64,000 bases of DNA from Zantedeschia hybrid cultivar (GCA_030544215.1 JARZZO010000011.1:50031587-50095586); one strand, 5' to 3'; positions 33,138 to 45,592 are shown, counted from the stretch's first letter. Made by a program: numbers and translations. The notes: a model not told the origin generated them from the letters alone.

Positions 33138-33780
33138 TGAGTGCTCAAATCAGGTGTGTGATTATCATGAGGATTATGTTGATTATGTGACAAATAAACC
33201 TATTAGAAAAAACTAAGTGAATGTGATCGTCAGAAACTTTTAACTAAAAAGTTCCAAAAGACAAAGATTGATCGCCTATCCGTTTTGGAATTGGGAGATG
33301 TTGGAGTCCTTGATTCCCCTCCTTCAGCCGGCTGAAGAAAGAGAGCCCTTCTGACTTTGTTCTTGCTTTGGATGCTTATGGGACTTTGAGGATCATCCAG
33401 CTTGATTCCCTTGTTGTTGATTCTCTTAATCTCCTTTTGTACTTTGCAAGAAACATGATGAAAGAAAATAATAAGAACTCAAGTAGAGGTAGTATCTATT
33501 TTAATGAAGATTCTGATCATGCAACTTGAACAAAGAACTTACTTGTTTGATAGTCTTTTAAACCCCTTTAAACATGGATTGAAAAATAATGCTAGTGAGT
33601 GTGTGAAGCATAGAGTGTTGTGATGAAATTGTGATGCCAATGTGATGAAAATATGAAGAAATCAACTAAGTTGGATGGCCCCTGGAAAGCCTTGGTTCTT
33701 AAATGGATCTTGAAAGGACGAAGAAGCGATGAAGAAAAGATGCTTCAGCTTTGTTGACTTCCTTTGAGGCTGTTCATATT
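33138..33780 (-). repeat. B1 5' LTR, 3' half only
   Basis: Its element-sense end GAGCACTCA lies at 33138. It is collinear with about 45820-46458 of the B2 LTR and much closer to it than the element C LTR is. It stops at about 33765-33780, where D1 gag-linker sequence begins. The rest of the LTR, and any target duplication, is missing. Confidence 0.8.
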
Positions 33781-36004
33781 TATCTAGGCTGTCTATTAGC
33801 TGTTGTAATTTTGACAGCGGATCTTTACCCTTAGGTAGAATTGGTATTAGTGTTTCTCTTTTTCTTCTTCTGTTGGTAACGCTCCTTACAGTACGAGGAT
33901 CTACCCATTTCCATATACTGCTTGCTGGAGCAGGGTAACTTGAACTTGATTGGGACGTCTCCTACTGAGGAGAGGACACACATTGTTTTTTGCTTGAATT
34001 TACGGCTTTGACTGGCGTAGATAAAGCCATTTTGGACATATCGGATATCATATTATCCAAATTTGGTGGAGGGACGGGTTGAACATATGTCGGCCGTCGT
34101 AGAATACCTCCGTGAATATATACTTCTGATGATTTTTGCTTGATATGAGATCTTGGCTTCTTTTTGACTGTTTGCCACTAAGATGTTTGGAGTGGTTGAA
34201 GTACCAGTTGCTCATAAGTGGCTTGTGTACTTCTTTCTATAGTTTCTGAACTTAATGACTGGTAAATAGGAACTATATGATGAACATTTACAGATGCTAC
34301 ATTTGCTTTTGTCTATGCATGAGGCTGCGGAGGATCGACAAGATGATCCCCCATCTTCAGGACACCTTTCTAAATTAATTTTTCAACTGCATCTTTGAAC
34401 ACATAGCATTCTTCAATAGGATGTCCCATAATTTGGTGATATGGACAATAATTTGGATCATTAGATCTTTTGGCATCTTCTGGCCTCTTCGACTGTGGTA
34501 ACACAATCTGATTATATTTTCGTGCCCATTCAAATAGAACATGAGTTTTGTCTTTGGGGAAGCTGTATGGCCTGTTCATTCTGTCTTTGAGAGAAGATAA
34601 GGCTCGGACTTCCTTCTCTCTATTGTTGTTGGTTTCGGCCTGTGTGACTGGACCTTTCTTTTGTTGCTCCGTGATGAACGTAGATAAATCTACTGTATTT
34701 GACTCACATGGAGCATTTCTTCTATCAAATTTTTCTTTGTTGTTGCTTGGTTCACTTCTGGATCGGCTTAAAAACTTTCAACTTCTGATACCACAGTATT
34801 TAATTTGTCAAAAGATTTGATTTCAATGGCTACCAGCCTTTCAAGGACTTCATTTTTCAGATTACTTTTGCATATCACCACTGCATCTTCTTGACATGGT
34901 GGTCTTTTGCATTTCATGCTAAGATTCCTCTACCTAGCAATGAATTTGGAAGCATTTTCATTGTTTTCTTGTTTCACAGTATATAGCTCTGCCAGAGTGA
35001 TTTCTCTCTTCACCGGATAAAATCGGTCTTGAAATTGCTTCTGAAGGTCGGCCCACCCTACAACAGAACCAGGCCGAAGAGAATAATATCATTCAAATGC
35101 GAGTCCAGTTACTGAAGACCCGAAAAATTTCAGCATATAAGATTCATCAGTGGCTAGGTCTCCCATTGCCCCATTATAATATGCCAAATGTTCTTTTGGA
35201 TTTCCTTGGCCATTGAATTTTTCAAACTTGGGCACTTTGGTCATTCCCAGCGGAAGCCTCTTCATAGCATGATGCACCGGATATGGTACTTTATACACAT
35301 CATATACCTTGGAGGTACCTTCCACTCTTTCTGCCAACTTCATATCAATGAGCTGTTCTAGCATCAACCTTTGAGCCATAGCAGGATCTGCTGGATTTGG
35401 GAAGAAATTAACTCCCTGAACTTGGGAGGCTTGAAATGGCAAATTTGAGATCAAATTGTCTTGCAATACTGTTGTAGGAGCAGCTTGACTATTGGATTAC
35501 TTGAATATATGCAGGTGTTTCATTCATAGGCATAGGCTTAGATGACTGCATAAATATATTTAGAAGATTTTGAGACGGAGGAGGTGGAACTAGAGGGTTA
35601 GCCACCCGAGGATAAGAAGAAGTTGAAGCACCTCCTTCTTTTCCAGCCCATCCTACCCTCTGTATTTGGGCATCTTTTTCTTTCAATTGCTTTTTCAACA
35701 ACTCAATTTCTTGCAATAACAACTGAGTTATGCTTGGTTCTGCTTCTTTTTGTTGATTGATTTGCTGTGGAAGCTGCTGCTCTGCTGGTGCAGAAAGAGC
35801 TTCTCCTGATGCTTCAATGACATTTGCAGATAGCTCTGCTTCCTCATCAATGTTTTCCAATAGGGTAGGAAAATTTTGGGCAACTAGAGTTGCCGCTTGC
35901 ATTCTTCGGGTAACTAGACCCGGCCTTGAGGCTAAATCTCTGAATTCTTTTGGATCTTCAGGGAGTACCCCATACTTGTTGATAGTATGACATGAATAAA
36001 TCAT
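33781..36004 (-). pseudogene. D1 gag
   Basis: 36004-35489 codes the N-terminal part (PKEFRDLASRPGL, a Gln/Glu-rich coiled-coil-like stretch LLLQEIELLKKQLKEKDAQI, then a Pro-rich end). 35466-35089 codes VPKFEKFNGQGNPKEHLAYY, a classic gag entry motif. After a TGA at 35091-35089 the frame goes on: LRPGSVVGWADLQKQFQDRF, REITLAELYTVKQ, a TAG at 34932-34930, then CKRPPCQEDAVV. 34579-34370 has CPYHQIMGHPIEEC, a C-x2-H-x4-H-x4-C knuckle. Both internal stops stand where Trp codons are likely. From 34370 to 33781 no domain is recognised. Confidence 0.85.
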
Positions 36005-36055
36005 CAGGCTTCCTTGGGTGAATTCTGCTGATCTCCTTGCGGAAGGAAGTTTCGA

Positions 36056-36814
36056 CTACAGCCTTTGGAATACAGATGTTTTTGGAGGCTTTTTTGATTT
36101 TCCATTTTCATATCTTTCTCTTGACTTCTTTCTTTTTGGCAACTCAGCATGAGGCAGTTGTCTTTGAATTGGTTTCCATATTTGCCGCCTTTGTGACTGA
36201 AAGATTGGCTTTGATTTTTCTTGTGCATATTGATCTTCTTGATGTTTGGGCACCCAGATTTGTTTTGCTAGTGGCTCTTGACAATATTTCGTCCCATAAT
36301 AATAAGCTGGTTTGGGGTTTCTTTCTTGCTTTTCCGACATCTGAATCTTAGCTTTTCCTTTTTCTTTTCTTTCATCTTTCATTCTTTCTCTGTCTATGTC
36401 TTTAAAGACCTGGAATGAGTTTTGAACTTGAATATTTGGAACCAGTCGGTCTTTGGAAGTATCAACTTTGTTGCCGTCTAGAAAGATTAGCAGGCTCCCA
36501 ACAAGAATTGATTTTTTGGTCCTGGACCATTGTGCAGAGACTGCCTTTGATTTGAGCTGGGGATTTTGACCCTTTCGGATATTTCCCCAATATTGTCTTG
36601 AAGATGATGCAGCATGACTGTGAATAGTGCAACAGCTGACTACTTGCGCTTGGGGTTTATCAGATATAATCTCATATTGCATGAAGACCACCCCGAGAAA
36701 ATTCGGAAAACCAATAATGGGAGGGAAGCTCCCGAATGCCACAGGTACTGCCAGGTAGCCATAGCGAGCATGGTTCTCGACCACCAGAGGGCTGAAGAGA
36801 ACTTTCGATTCCAT
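36056..36814 (-). CDS. D1 ORF1 upstream of gag, unknown function
   Basis: An open frame of 252 codons between the primer site and gag. It codes a hydrophobic N-terminal part (AVPVAFGSFPPIIGFPNFLG) and a strongly basic, Lys/Arg/Gln-rich C-terminal half (RMKDERKEKGKAKIQM, PKRKKSRERYENGK). No known catalytic motif is seen. Ogre elements carry an extra ORF at this place, which fits by position only; I do not recognise the sequence itself. Confidence 0.6.
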   Translation of the reverse strand: MESKVLFSPLVVENHARYGYLAVPVAFGSFPPIIGFPNFLGVVFMQYEIISDKPQAQVVSCCTIHSHAASSSRQYWGNIRKGQNPQLKSKAVSAQWSRTKKSILVGSLLIFLDGNKVDTSKDRLVPNIQVQNSFQVFKDIDRERMKDERKEKGKAKIQMSEKQERNPKPAYYYGTKYCQEPLAKQIWVPKHQEDQYAQEKSKPIFQSQRRQIWKPIQRQLPHAELPKRKKSRERYENGKSKKPPKTSVFQRL

Positions 36815-36906
36815 TGAGTCTCCTGTAATACAACAAAGAGATAATCAATAACTTCAAAGAGTGGGTGTTATCCTTATTCTTCCGACGAGAAGATAAAGGG
36901 AGGACA

Positions 36907-36925
36907 GGTCCCACCGGACGTGCCA
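36907..36925 (-). other. D1 primer binding site
   Basis: The minus strand reads TGGCACGTCCGGTGGGACC, 8 bases after the LTR end. It shares the TGGC...GGTGGGAC frame with the B1, B2 and E2 sites. Ogre primers are often tRNA-Arg (family knowledge); not verified here. Confidence 0.7.
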
Positions 36926-37236
36926 AAAGAGATTGTCATACATTTTTTTAGGGAAAATGCACTTGATCTTGATTTTTTGATTTAGATTTAGATTTATGTT
37001 TGTGCGCTTTACCTGACTCAATCAGATGAATGCGTAGTTCTTTCACCCGATCCCGCTATCCATAAAAGGAATAGCGTTAATTACATCCTCCTAAGAGGAA
37101 AACCCTTGATTAATTGTCGGAAGAATAGAATAACACACTTTGAAATGATATAAGTAAGATATACAAGATTGCATTCGAAAAATAAATGAATTTCAGTTTT
37201 TATTTGAGAAGAAAGCTTATTTTTTAGTTTAAAGTT

Positions 37237-39322
37237 GAGTCTGCGCAAGACTTGATTTATTGATTTTTATTGATGGATGATGATGAGAGACATTTTTTAG
37301 TCTTTTTGGATTGATTTATGTGGATGCATTGAAGATTTGTTGATTTTTTTAAGTTTGGAAGTAAACATGAAGTTGAGTCTGCGCAAGGATGCGCAGACTC
37401 ATTTGTTAACAATGAGAATGCTTGTATTTATTTTGATTTTTGATTTGTGAGAGGAATGAAGATCTTTTTTATGGTATTTTGATTGAAGTGGATGACATTT
37501 TTTATCAAGGGAGTATAATAAACATTTCTTATTGTATTTTTTCAAATTTGAAGTGAGGAGATTTTAGATTTGATTTGGATGGTATGGAAAAGTGTTTTTT
37601 ATGTTTTCTTATTTGATTTGAGTGAAAGATGCTTCAAATACTTATGTTTTTTATGTTTTGAATTTACAAGTTTTGAAGGATAAGCATGATGTGCAAATTC
37701 AATTGAAATGAGATTTCTTTTAGGTATTTTTTATGTTTTGCAAAAGGGCGAATTAAGTTTTATTTGATTTTTTGATTTATAGAAAGTATTTTATCCTTAT
37801 CTTGGGGTTTTTTATTTAATTTTAAAAGAATTAAGGTTGAAAAGTTTGGATTTTACCAATTGGGGGTTGAGTCTGCGCAGGGTAGCGCAAACTCGTTTGT
37901 CACAAGCTTATTTTTTCAATTTTTTAGGTAATTTCAAGGAGAAGAGTTATCATTTTTGTTTGGGTTTTGATTTGTGGAAAATATAGGGTTTAATCTTAAG
38001 ATTTTGATTTGATTTGATGGGAATTTAATGGCCAAAAAATCAGATTTTAAGAATTTAGAGTTGAATCTGCGCTATAGAGCGCAGACTCGTTGTTTATCAA
38101 AGTGTTTAAACATTTTTTATATTTTTTGCAAAAGGATTTTTGAGCTTTTATTTAGGTTTTTGACTTATATAAAGTATAAAGTTTTTTATGTAAATTTTTG
38201 GATTTAATTTGGAAGGAATTTAGGGTCAAAAAGGCCAAATTTGGGATTTCAGGATTGAGTCTGCGCTGGGTAGCGCAGACTCATTTGTCACTAATGTGTT
38301 TTGAGTTATTTTTTGCATTTTTTCAAGAAAAACTTGGTGTTTTTATTTGATTTCCTGATAGATAAGGATAAACTTGATTTTTAGAGAGTTTTAGATCATC
38401 TTTAAGTGGTCGGGAAGTTGATTTTTTATTTTTTGTGAATTTCAATGTTGAGTCTGCGCCAGGATGCGCAGACTCAAGTCTGAACGGTGGATTTTTTGTT
38501 TATGAGTTGTTTTATTGGATTTTTGGTGGGATAACTTGATTTTATGTTTTTTTCTGTGATGATTTACAGATTTGGAGCTGCGGGCATGATTTGGGGGCCA
38601 AGAGATGAGGTTTTGGCATTGGGATTGATGCGCAGACTCAAGTTCAAAGAGGATTTTGAGCAAGATTCTTAAAAAGATGGAATCTCCTGAGGTTGAGGGG
38701 AATTCCAAGATTTTCAAAATGTTGGGGAGCTTCAAATATCAAGGAGTCAAGAAAAATGGATTTGAGTCTGCGCAAGGGGTGCGCATACTCAGCTGAACTT
38801 GTGATTTTTTATTTATTTTGAAAGGATTTGGAACCTTTTTGTAAATGGATGTTTATTTAAATGACATGGAGTGTTTGATATATGATTACAAGTGATTTGA
38901 GAAATTTTATTTATTGTTTAGTTGATTTTTTCATTTGAAATGAGCTTATGAAAGGTGTGCAGACTCAACTTAAGTTTGGAATTTTGTGTTTATTTAAAAT
39001 AGAAGATGACTATCTTAAACCTTTTTTTTTTTGAATGAATTAACTATAATTATTTGAGTTATTTTAACCATAAATGAGGTTATCAGTCCATGCAAGGCAT
39101 CTTTGACAGTTTTGAGTTGAGTCTGCGTAAGGGTTCGCAGACTCAGAACAGTGGCGCAGACTTAAGTCTGAAAACTGATTTTCCTACACAGTTCAAGATA
39201 TAATTAAATCCATCAAGGGGTTAGTTTCAACCATTAAAGTTAGAATATGAAATTCGGAGTGAAGAAAAATAGATTGTACCCCATTCCCAATCGAATTTTC
39301 ATAGTTATAGGTACGCAGACTC
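37237..39322. repeat. Degenerate ~194-bp tandem repeat punctuated by GAGTCTGCGC hairpins (D1 LTR)
   Basis: 26-27 nt hairpins with arms GAGTCTGCGC / GCGCAGACTC lie at 37375-37400, 37869-37894, 38063-38088, 38257-38282, 38450-38475 and 38764-38790. Partial copies lie near 37237, 38630, 38957, 39119-39144, 39154 and 39313. From 37869 to 38450 the steps are 194, 194 and 193 bp, and the AT-rich sequence between hairpins is itself a weakly conserved repeat. Confidence 0.88.
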
Positions 39323-39654
39323 AAAATTTGAGCATAATTTCAAGTTTATACCTCTTTGAACTTGAAGTGATCCAAGAATCACCACAAATTTGGGAAGGAT
39401 AACACTGAGAAATCTCAGAAGTTGAGTATGGCTACATAAAGCCTTCTCAAAGAGTAGTTCTTGTGTGGATTTCTTCAAATGACATGATTTCTTCATGTTT
39501 ATCCCATTCTTCTTGGATCACTTTATAAAGCATTGAAAATGCTTAATATAATGATTCCAAGTTGAATTTAAACCTTTCATTAGGAAAACTCAATCAAAGG
39601 TTTAGGATCTTCATGAAGGATCATGGCATGAAGGGACCCGAAGGACCAACTCCC

Positions 39655-40010
39655 TTAAAGGGATATGTAATGGCTAATGGACCATAGGGATGGCTGTAAA
39701 GGGGGGTGTGCCGAGCATCCAACCACTCACCCAAAGGGTGCCCTTAATGCCTTCAAAATGTAAAAAAAACCCACAAGGGGTAATCCAAAGCATCTCTACA
39801 TTTGGGGAGCAAGGAACTCCACCAATTTCCCTAGAGGATCACATGTAGCCATGAACCATGGAGGTGGCTATAAAGGGGGGCGTGCCGAGCATCCAACCAC
39901 TCACCCAAAGGGTGCCCTTAATGTCTTCAAAATGAAAGGTTATCCACAGGGAATCACCCATTCCATTTCTACATTTGGGGAGCAAGGAACTCCACCAACC
40001 CATTGGGACT
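39655..40010. repeat. ~178-bp tandem duplication in the D1 LTR
   Basis: The segment GGCTGTAAAGGGGGG...CCGAGCATCCAACCACTCAC recurs 178 bp later, and CTACATTTGGGGAGCAAGG recurs 175 bp later. The same duplication is in D2 (about 53155-53510), so it precedes the split of the two copies. Confidence 0.85.
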
Positions 40011-41496
40011 TCGGGACATATCATCTAAATGAACCCATAGAAATGGGAACACAAGAATGATGTTTTTTGTGTGAGGGCCCTTGATGAGTTCCCCAACATG
40101 AGATTGTTGGCACCCTTGGATCGGGACATTCTTGGAAAACATTTAAAATTTTAAAACATATAACAAGATTTCAGATTGAAACATTAAGGGCTTAATAACC
40201 CAAAGTCCAAGCCATTTAGGACCTTCATTGGGCCTCAAAAGGACAGCCCTAGGTCCAAGGAACCTTTGGACAACTTGCGCGAGGATCAAAGAATCACCTC
40301 AAGCCCAAAAACCTAGTTGAAAGAGGTGCAGACTTAAAAAACTGCAACTGGCGCTGACTCATGAACAATAGCTACAAACTCAACACTGTAGCACTGCAGA
40401 CCGCAGACTTAGGCTAAAATCCGGATTTTTGGTAAAAAATGGGTTTAAATCTAACCCAAATGATGGAAAATAAAGTATAAAAGATACCAGACCTAAAATA
40501 TTTATTTAAAATATATTTTAGATGCATTTCTTTAGGAAAATATCATGAAAACTTGAATATGAACATATGAGAAACTTAGGTATATTTTTATATTTTCCAT
40601 GGATTTCTCTTTCTTGGCTCCATGTTAGAGGGTTTTTATTCAAAGAAGCTCATCCTCAACTAGTGAGGGAACCTCCTTGAGAACCTCTAGGGCCTAAACC
40701 CTTAGCCATTAAAGGAAAAAATCCAAACAAAACTCATTCGGTTCCAACATGAAAACAGAAACTCAAACTTTAATATATATGAAACTTAGGGGATTTCTCT
40801 TGATGTTTGGCCTTGGGGGAACATCATCCATAGAGGGTATGTGCTCCTAAGGGTCATGGAAGGCCAAGCCACCTTGAAAAACCCCAAAACCAAAGGCCAA
40901 TAAATGAAAAATAAGTTTTCAGGAAATTTGGACAGCGAAGCACATTTCGGGTCATATCTCTATATTTAGGGGGTTCTAAGGCTTAAGGAGACCATTTATA
41001 TAAACTAGAAAGGCCCCTCTACCATCAACACATGAAAAACACATACCTTATGAAGGAAAAAATAACATAAAAGCAAGATAACCAGCAGATTCACAAAACA
41101 GACACAGGAAATTTGAACTTTGCATTTCATTGCTTTCAATCACCATGGATGAACATCAAGGGAGAGATAGAAGTTTCTATAAATATCAAAATGAAAGAAA
41201 AATATTATAAGAAAGCAAGGAGACAGAAATAAACCCCTTCTTCACCTCCACTCTACCTTGGAGAGGGGATGAGAAGGGAGAATGGCTCTTGAAGCCTACA
41301 ATCTTACTCTCTTCTTCTCTAGCACTCTTCCTTTCTTTTTCTCTTCTTCTCTAACTCTTTTTTCTCTCTTGGGATGCAGGAAATGGAGGGGAAGGAGGAG
41401 GGAGACGTGCTCCTCAAAGCTCTCTCATTTTTCTTCTTCTCTTTTCTCTTTTTTGGGATTTTTGTCTCCAACTTTTTCTTGTAGAAGATGGGGGTT

Positions 41497-41504
41497 CTTT
41501 TATA
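41497..41504 (-). promoter_or_regulatory. TATA box of the D1 LTR
   Basis: TATAAAAG on the minus strand, about 760 bp from the element-sense LTR start. The same site is in D2 at 55009-55016. Confidence 0.55.
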
Positions 41505-42263
41505 GATAAAGTTGGATTACTTTTAGAGGTAGATTAGGCATCCGTTAGCCTTAAATTAGGGATAAGAAACCCCTCTTAAGAGCCCTCCAATGAGGGCACA
41601 GCACTTGGAGGATCATGATTGGCTTTTCTTTTTGCTTTTCACCTACCTTCTTCTAGAAGAATCTTGAGGGGGGACCACTTGCTTTTCTTCTTATTCTCCT
41701 TTGAACAGATTTGAACATGGGCTAAAGGGGTAAGAATAGGCCATGGGACGGACCATTTGGGCCCTTTTAAAGGCTGCCACGAAATTGAGCTTTGGCCTTT
41801 ACTTTTTGGACCCAAATTGGCCCTATTGGGCTTCTTTTGCTTGAGATAATGGGCCCGGACCTGCCCCCTTGGATTTCTTCATCATTTTGGCTGAAAGTAA
41901 CCCCTTTTTGACTTCTTTGGGCTTGCAAGAATGGGCATGATTGCTGTCCATTAACTTTTCTTCACTTGTGCCTTCTTTGAAAAATTGCTTGGATCTCTTT
42001 TGCTTGAGATAACGGGCCCGATTGTGCCATTGGATTTCTTCACCATTTGGGCCCTAGACTGGCCCATTTTTAGATTCATTTGGCTTGCAAAATAGGCATG
42101 ACTGTTGTCCATTAATTCTTCTTCACTTGGGCTTTCTTTGAAAAATTGCTTGGACCTTTCTTGCTTGAATTAATAGGCTCGGTTCTTCCTTTCAATTCTC
42201 TTTGATTTGGGCCTTCTTTGTTGATCTTTAGGCTCTTCTTCTTGTTCGATTTTTTGGTGACAA

Positions 42264-43640
42264 CCGGGATTGTAAAAAAAAATTGTTGAACCGGGTCCGG
42301 TCCGGCCGCTGGACCGACCCCAGCCGGCGCCCGGACCAGACCCAGACCGCCCCAAATGGGCAGGTCTGGCCATGGGCCGGGCGCCGGGCTGGTTCGAGTC
42401 CAGGCCCGAGTCGGCCTGGACTCCATTTCCCTGCCACCCGACGCAGCTTGGTAACCCTAGCTGCGCAAGGGGGTGGGAGGGGGCGCCCCCGCCGCCGACC
42501 ACCTGCCCAACAGGTGTTGGCCGGCGGCCCTGGCACCGTGAGCCCCTGGCCGGCGGCCAGGGACGCTGGCGACGGTTCTAGTAGCCTCCAAGGTCACCGA
42601 AAAAATCCCCCCCCCCTTTGTTTTTCTGTAAACCGAACCCCATAGTGGCCTTTGTTTTCAAATGAAAATAGGGAAGATTGAGGGGGTCTGGCCATCCTCC
42701 CATCGCCGATCTTGGGTCCTTCGGACCACCGACGACCCTGTGGAAGGATATCCATGCGCCGGCGAGCCATCCCCAACCTTTAGGGTGCCCGTAAATATGC
42801 CGACTCGAGCCATTCTTCGTCAGACGAAGAACACAATATAACCCAAATAAAATCCGATTTTAATCACAGTAATTTACAGTAAATTCACTGTGATCATCGC
42901 ATGATCACAACACATGTAATTAAAATCTAAACTACGCATGGAATTAATTATAAACACATCAATTTGGAGATCGAAACGGCGAAAACATAGTGGAACCTGG
43001 CTCTGATACCACTGTTGGGATCGCTGTATCGAGATCCGACCGAAAAGCGCAGCAGAATAAAATTTCTCGGGATCGGATCCATCCCGTTTCGATCAACAAA
43101 AACAAGACCAGAGTAAATCGGATTTACCTTGCGCGGATTCGAATCCGCGTTCGTTTTTCGGTTCCGTCGGAGCGATGCTGCAAGCCGCGCAGTTGCCCGG
43201 CCTCTAGCGGTATCCACGTGGTTCTCCTTGCAATGGATCGTCCTCGGCTCCTCGCTCGATGCGGCGTTCGTGGATCCCGTCTGACTATGCGTAATCCGCC
43301 GCGACATGCGGATTCGGAATCTCCCGTTGGAACCACGATGTTCTGATTCCGAGGAACATAGATGAAGGTCAATTTAGTGAAAAGCTTGGCATAGGCGGAA
43401 ATGAGTTCTTAATAAGGCTTAAGCTTGGGATCAAGAGTTCGGTATTTAGTGAGCGGCGGATTACGCACAGTCGCATGTCGCGTGTCACGGCGGATTACGC
43501 ATAGTCAGACGCGTGCCAATGGCCAGACCCGCCCCTTTGGGGCGGTCTGGGCCTGGTCCGGGCACCGGCTGGGGTCGGTCCAGCGGCCGGACATGACCCG
43601 GTTCAACAATTTTTTTTAAAATCCCCTATTATTAACCCAT
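42264..43640. repeat. Long imperfect inverted repeat around Copia-type LTR sequence
   Basis: The left arm (about 42266-42375) and right arm (about 43516-43640) pair over more than 100 bp with few mismatches, sharing TTGTTGAACCGGGTC at the outer end and a CCGGCCGCTGGACCGACCCC core. The spacer is about 1.1 kb and GC-rich. Shorter inverted copies of a GGCGGATTACGC segment lie near 43280-43310, 43450-43475 and 43480-43510. No transposase is seen. Confidence 0.75.
42999..43011 (-). other. Copia-type primer binding site (initiator tRNA-Met)
   Basis: The minus strand reads TGGTATCAGAGCC, the standard plant primer site, with an LTR-like end CAACA (43013 onward, element sense) one base before it. This marks a minus-strand LTR from 43013 to the right. 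The far LTR end was not found. Confidence 0.6.
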
Positions 43641-45178
43641 TTTAATCCATATTAAATCATTTAATGACCTTTTAAATAACAAAATTTAAATTTAAAATTA
43701 AAATTGGATTTTAATTAAATTAAGATATGTTATTTTACTGTTAAAGGGCCAACAACTTTTTGGAATTATTTTTTAAGAATTGTTGTTAATTAAAGTTATT
43801 TAATCTAATTGGTAGATTAACTAGACATTAAAGAGAGTTAATTTAATTGTTAAATTAATTTTTAATGTCTGTAAAATTCACTAGCATGGAATGTTATAAA
43901 TGTGTCTATTTGGAGTTTATGTGCATTTATTTTAATGTGCATTGGTTTGCTTATTTAAATTATGATTTAAATTAGCATGCTTAAACTGAAAAATCTTTTC
44001 GAAAATTCTAAATCCAAATTTTGTTTGGTCCCTGGTTTTATGAAACCAAAAATATTAAATATTTTTGAAAAACTTTATTTAGCCATGAGATGTGCACTAC
44101 GTGTGTGGATTGTTTAATTAAAACATATGGTGGTCATAGATGAGCATTAATTTGTGGATGTGGAATCCGATTGTGTGGTTTATTATTTGTTAATAAATAG
44201 AGGTCTGCGAACCTCTCCCTGTCATATTCTATTGTGTTTCTACCTCCCTCCTTCATGTATTCGCCATAAGACTTCCTCTTTTAATTTATCATGTAATTAT
44301 GAATTTATGATGTAATTTGACCGAGGTGGTTGCGCATGGAGCGAGGATGATCCACAACTGTAACCAAATTAATATGAAGGAGTTCATTGAATCGATGAGT
44401 TTGCAGACTCATGATATAAATTGTTATATTGTGTATGTGTGTTTGACTGTCTGGCTCGAGTCAAACCGCAGTGCCATGACCACACTAATGACATATATGT
44501 GATGCGTGTGTTTTAAATTTGTTAGGTTATTAGTATATATAATATATTCGATATATTTAATACTATCACCTAGGATGAGACCAAAGTAAATAAATAAAAC
44601 CTTCGTCACAAATTCTCAGCCGTAACGCGAGTCGTTGAGAATGCACCGCATGGCTCTCCATCAATATGATTAATATGACTTAATTCAGTGGTGGCAGATA
44701 CTATGTGTTTACCCGAGGTTTGCCATCGTATGTTGAGAGGACTATTGATCATGTCATTAGATGCCTATGGATAAGAGTAGAGGAACGATATAGTAACCCA
44801 CATGTTTACTTGGGAAGTATATTTCTACTCTACTCTGTCACGTATTGGTGGTAAAGCTTAGACTGGGAATAATGGTCTATTGTGTTTTCCCGGGACCGTT
44901 AATAACCTGGGAGCCGAAGTATGATTGAATATTGGAAGGAGTTGCAATTATCATGAGATGATTGCTCTGAGATAATAGTATGATACTATGTGTTTACCCG
45001 ATGTCATACTCTGATGCCTGGAGATTCTGATCCCCATTAGGAGACGGTCGGCGTCTCCCGTTCTGTATATCTGAAGGTTATACAGTCCGATGAAAATTAG
45101 TGGGAGTAAAACTAGATAAACAAAGTCCATATCTTGTTAATCTGAATACCTGCTAATTATGATTTGATTATCTCATAT
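43641..45178. other. AT-rich interval with no recognised gene
   Basis: A repeated phrase ACTATGTGTTTACCCGA occurs near 44700 and 44987, and a purine tract ATTAGTGGGAGTAAAA lies near 45095-45110. These resemble the 3' non-coding end of a Copia-like element, but no coding part is left. B2 begins at 45179. Confidence 0.5.
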
Positions 45179-45383
45179 TGTAGACACGCTAATTTTGACA
45201 TCATTTTAAGTAAATTTCATATCATATAATAATGCCTCAAAATGGTCTGATACTTAATCAGTAGTTAATTTTTATTAATCTTTCTGAATTAATTATCTAA
45301 ATGTCATCGGTCAGATAGACATAATTTAAGTTTATTAAAGAAATTCATTTTAACTTAGATTTTTAATCAAATATGAAGAATTC

Positions 45384-45592
45384 TAAAAGAAGTCGACATA
45401 TGCAGACGCCATTTAGAGTTCATTCTTATTTTCATTACTAATCTAATTTTTAATTAATTTATTAATAAACTAAAAGACGTCTGCCATGAACGACGCCATT
45501 TAAGCTTCCTAAGCTGTTTCTATCTCTTCTTCCAGATGTTTATCCTTATCTTAATTAGTCTAAAAGACGTCTCCCATGGGCGACGCGTTTTA
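45384..45592. repeat. Three GCGTC-type palindromes in the B2 LTR
   Basis: 45384-45415, 45471-45502 and 45561-45592 are each 32 nt and 87-90 bp apart. Each starts TAAAAGA and ends with ATTTA or TTTTA. They lie 115-320 bp upstream of the LTR TATA box. Confidence 0.8.

Larger units (their letters stand above)
25867..33780 (-). mobile_element. B1: truncated Tat-like Ty3/gypsy retrotransposon
   Basis: On the minus strand: part of the 5' LTR (33780-33138), primer site, leader with palindromes, gag, protease, G-patch-like segment, RT and the start of RNase H, ending at about 25867. Integrase is absent. Its gag and leader are very close to B2 on the other strand at 45179-50438. The LTR is cut at about 33780, where element D1 sequence begins. 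Confidence 0.85.
33781..42262 (-). mobile_element. D1: 5' end of an Ogre-like Ty3/gypsy retrotransposon with a 5.3 kb LTR
   Basis: On the minus strand: 5' LTR (42262-36934), primer site (36925-36907), a first ORF (36814-36056), gag (36004 to about 34310) and a short linker, cut at about 33781. A long LTR and an extra ORF before gag are features of Ogre elements. Protease, RT and the 3' end are missing. The 5' LTR right flank (from 42263) is unrelated sequence, not a purine tract, as expected for a 5' LTR. Confidence 0.82.
36934..42262 (-). repeat. D1 5' LTR (5329 bp)
   Basis: Its inverted termini on the plus strand are TGTCA...TGACA. It is collinear throughout with 50439-55776. No gene is seen. 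It holds GAGTCTGCGC hairpins (37237-39322) and a 178-bp duplication (39660-40010). A TATA box in element orientation, CTATAAAAG, is the complement of 41497-41505. The part transcribed after this TATA box would be very long. Confidence 0.9.

Noticed and set aside
6017..33780. One element with LTRs at 6.0-18.6 kb and 33.1-33.8 kb
   Set aside because: The LTR piece at 33.1-33.8 kb is much closer to the B2 LTR than to the LTR at 6.0-18.6 kb, so they are unlikely to be sister LTRs.
42112..43619. GC-rich open frames around 42.1-43.6 kb as genes
   Set aside because: They mirror each other across the inverted repeat and overlap the primer site; no domain is recognisable.
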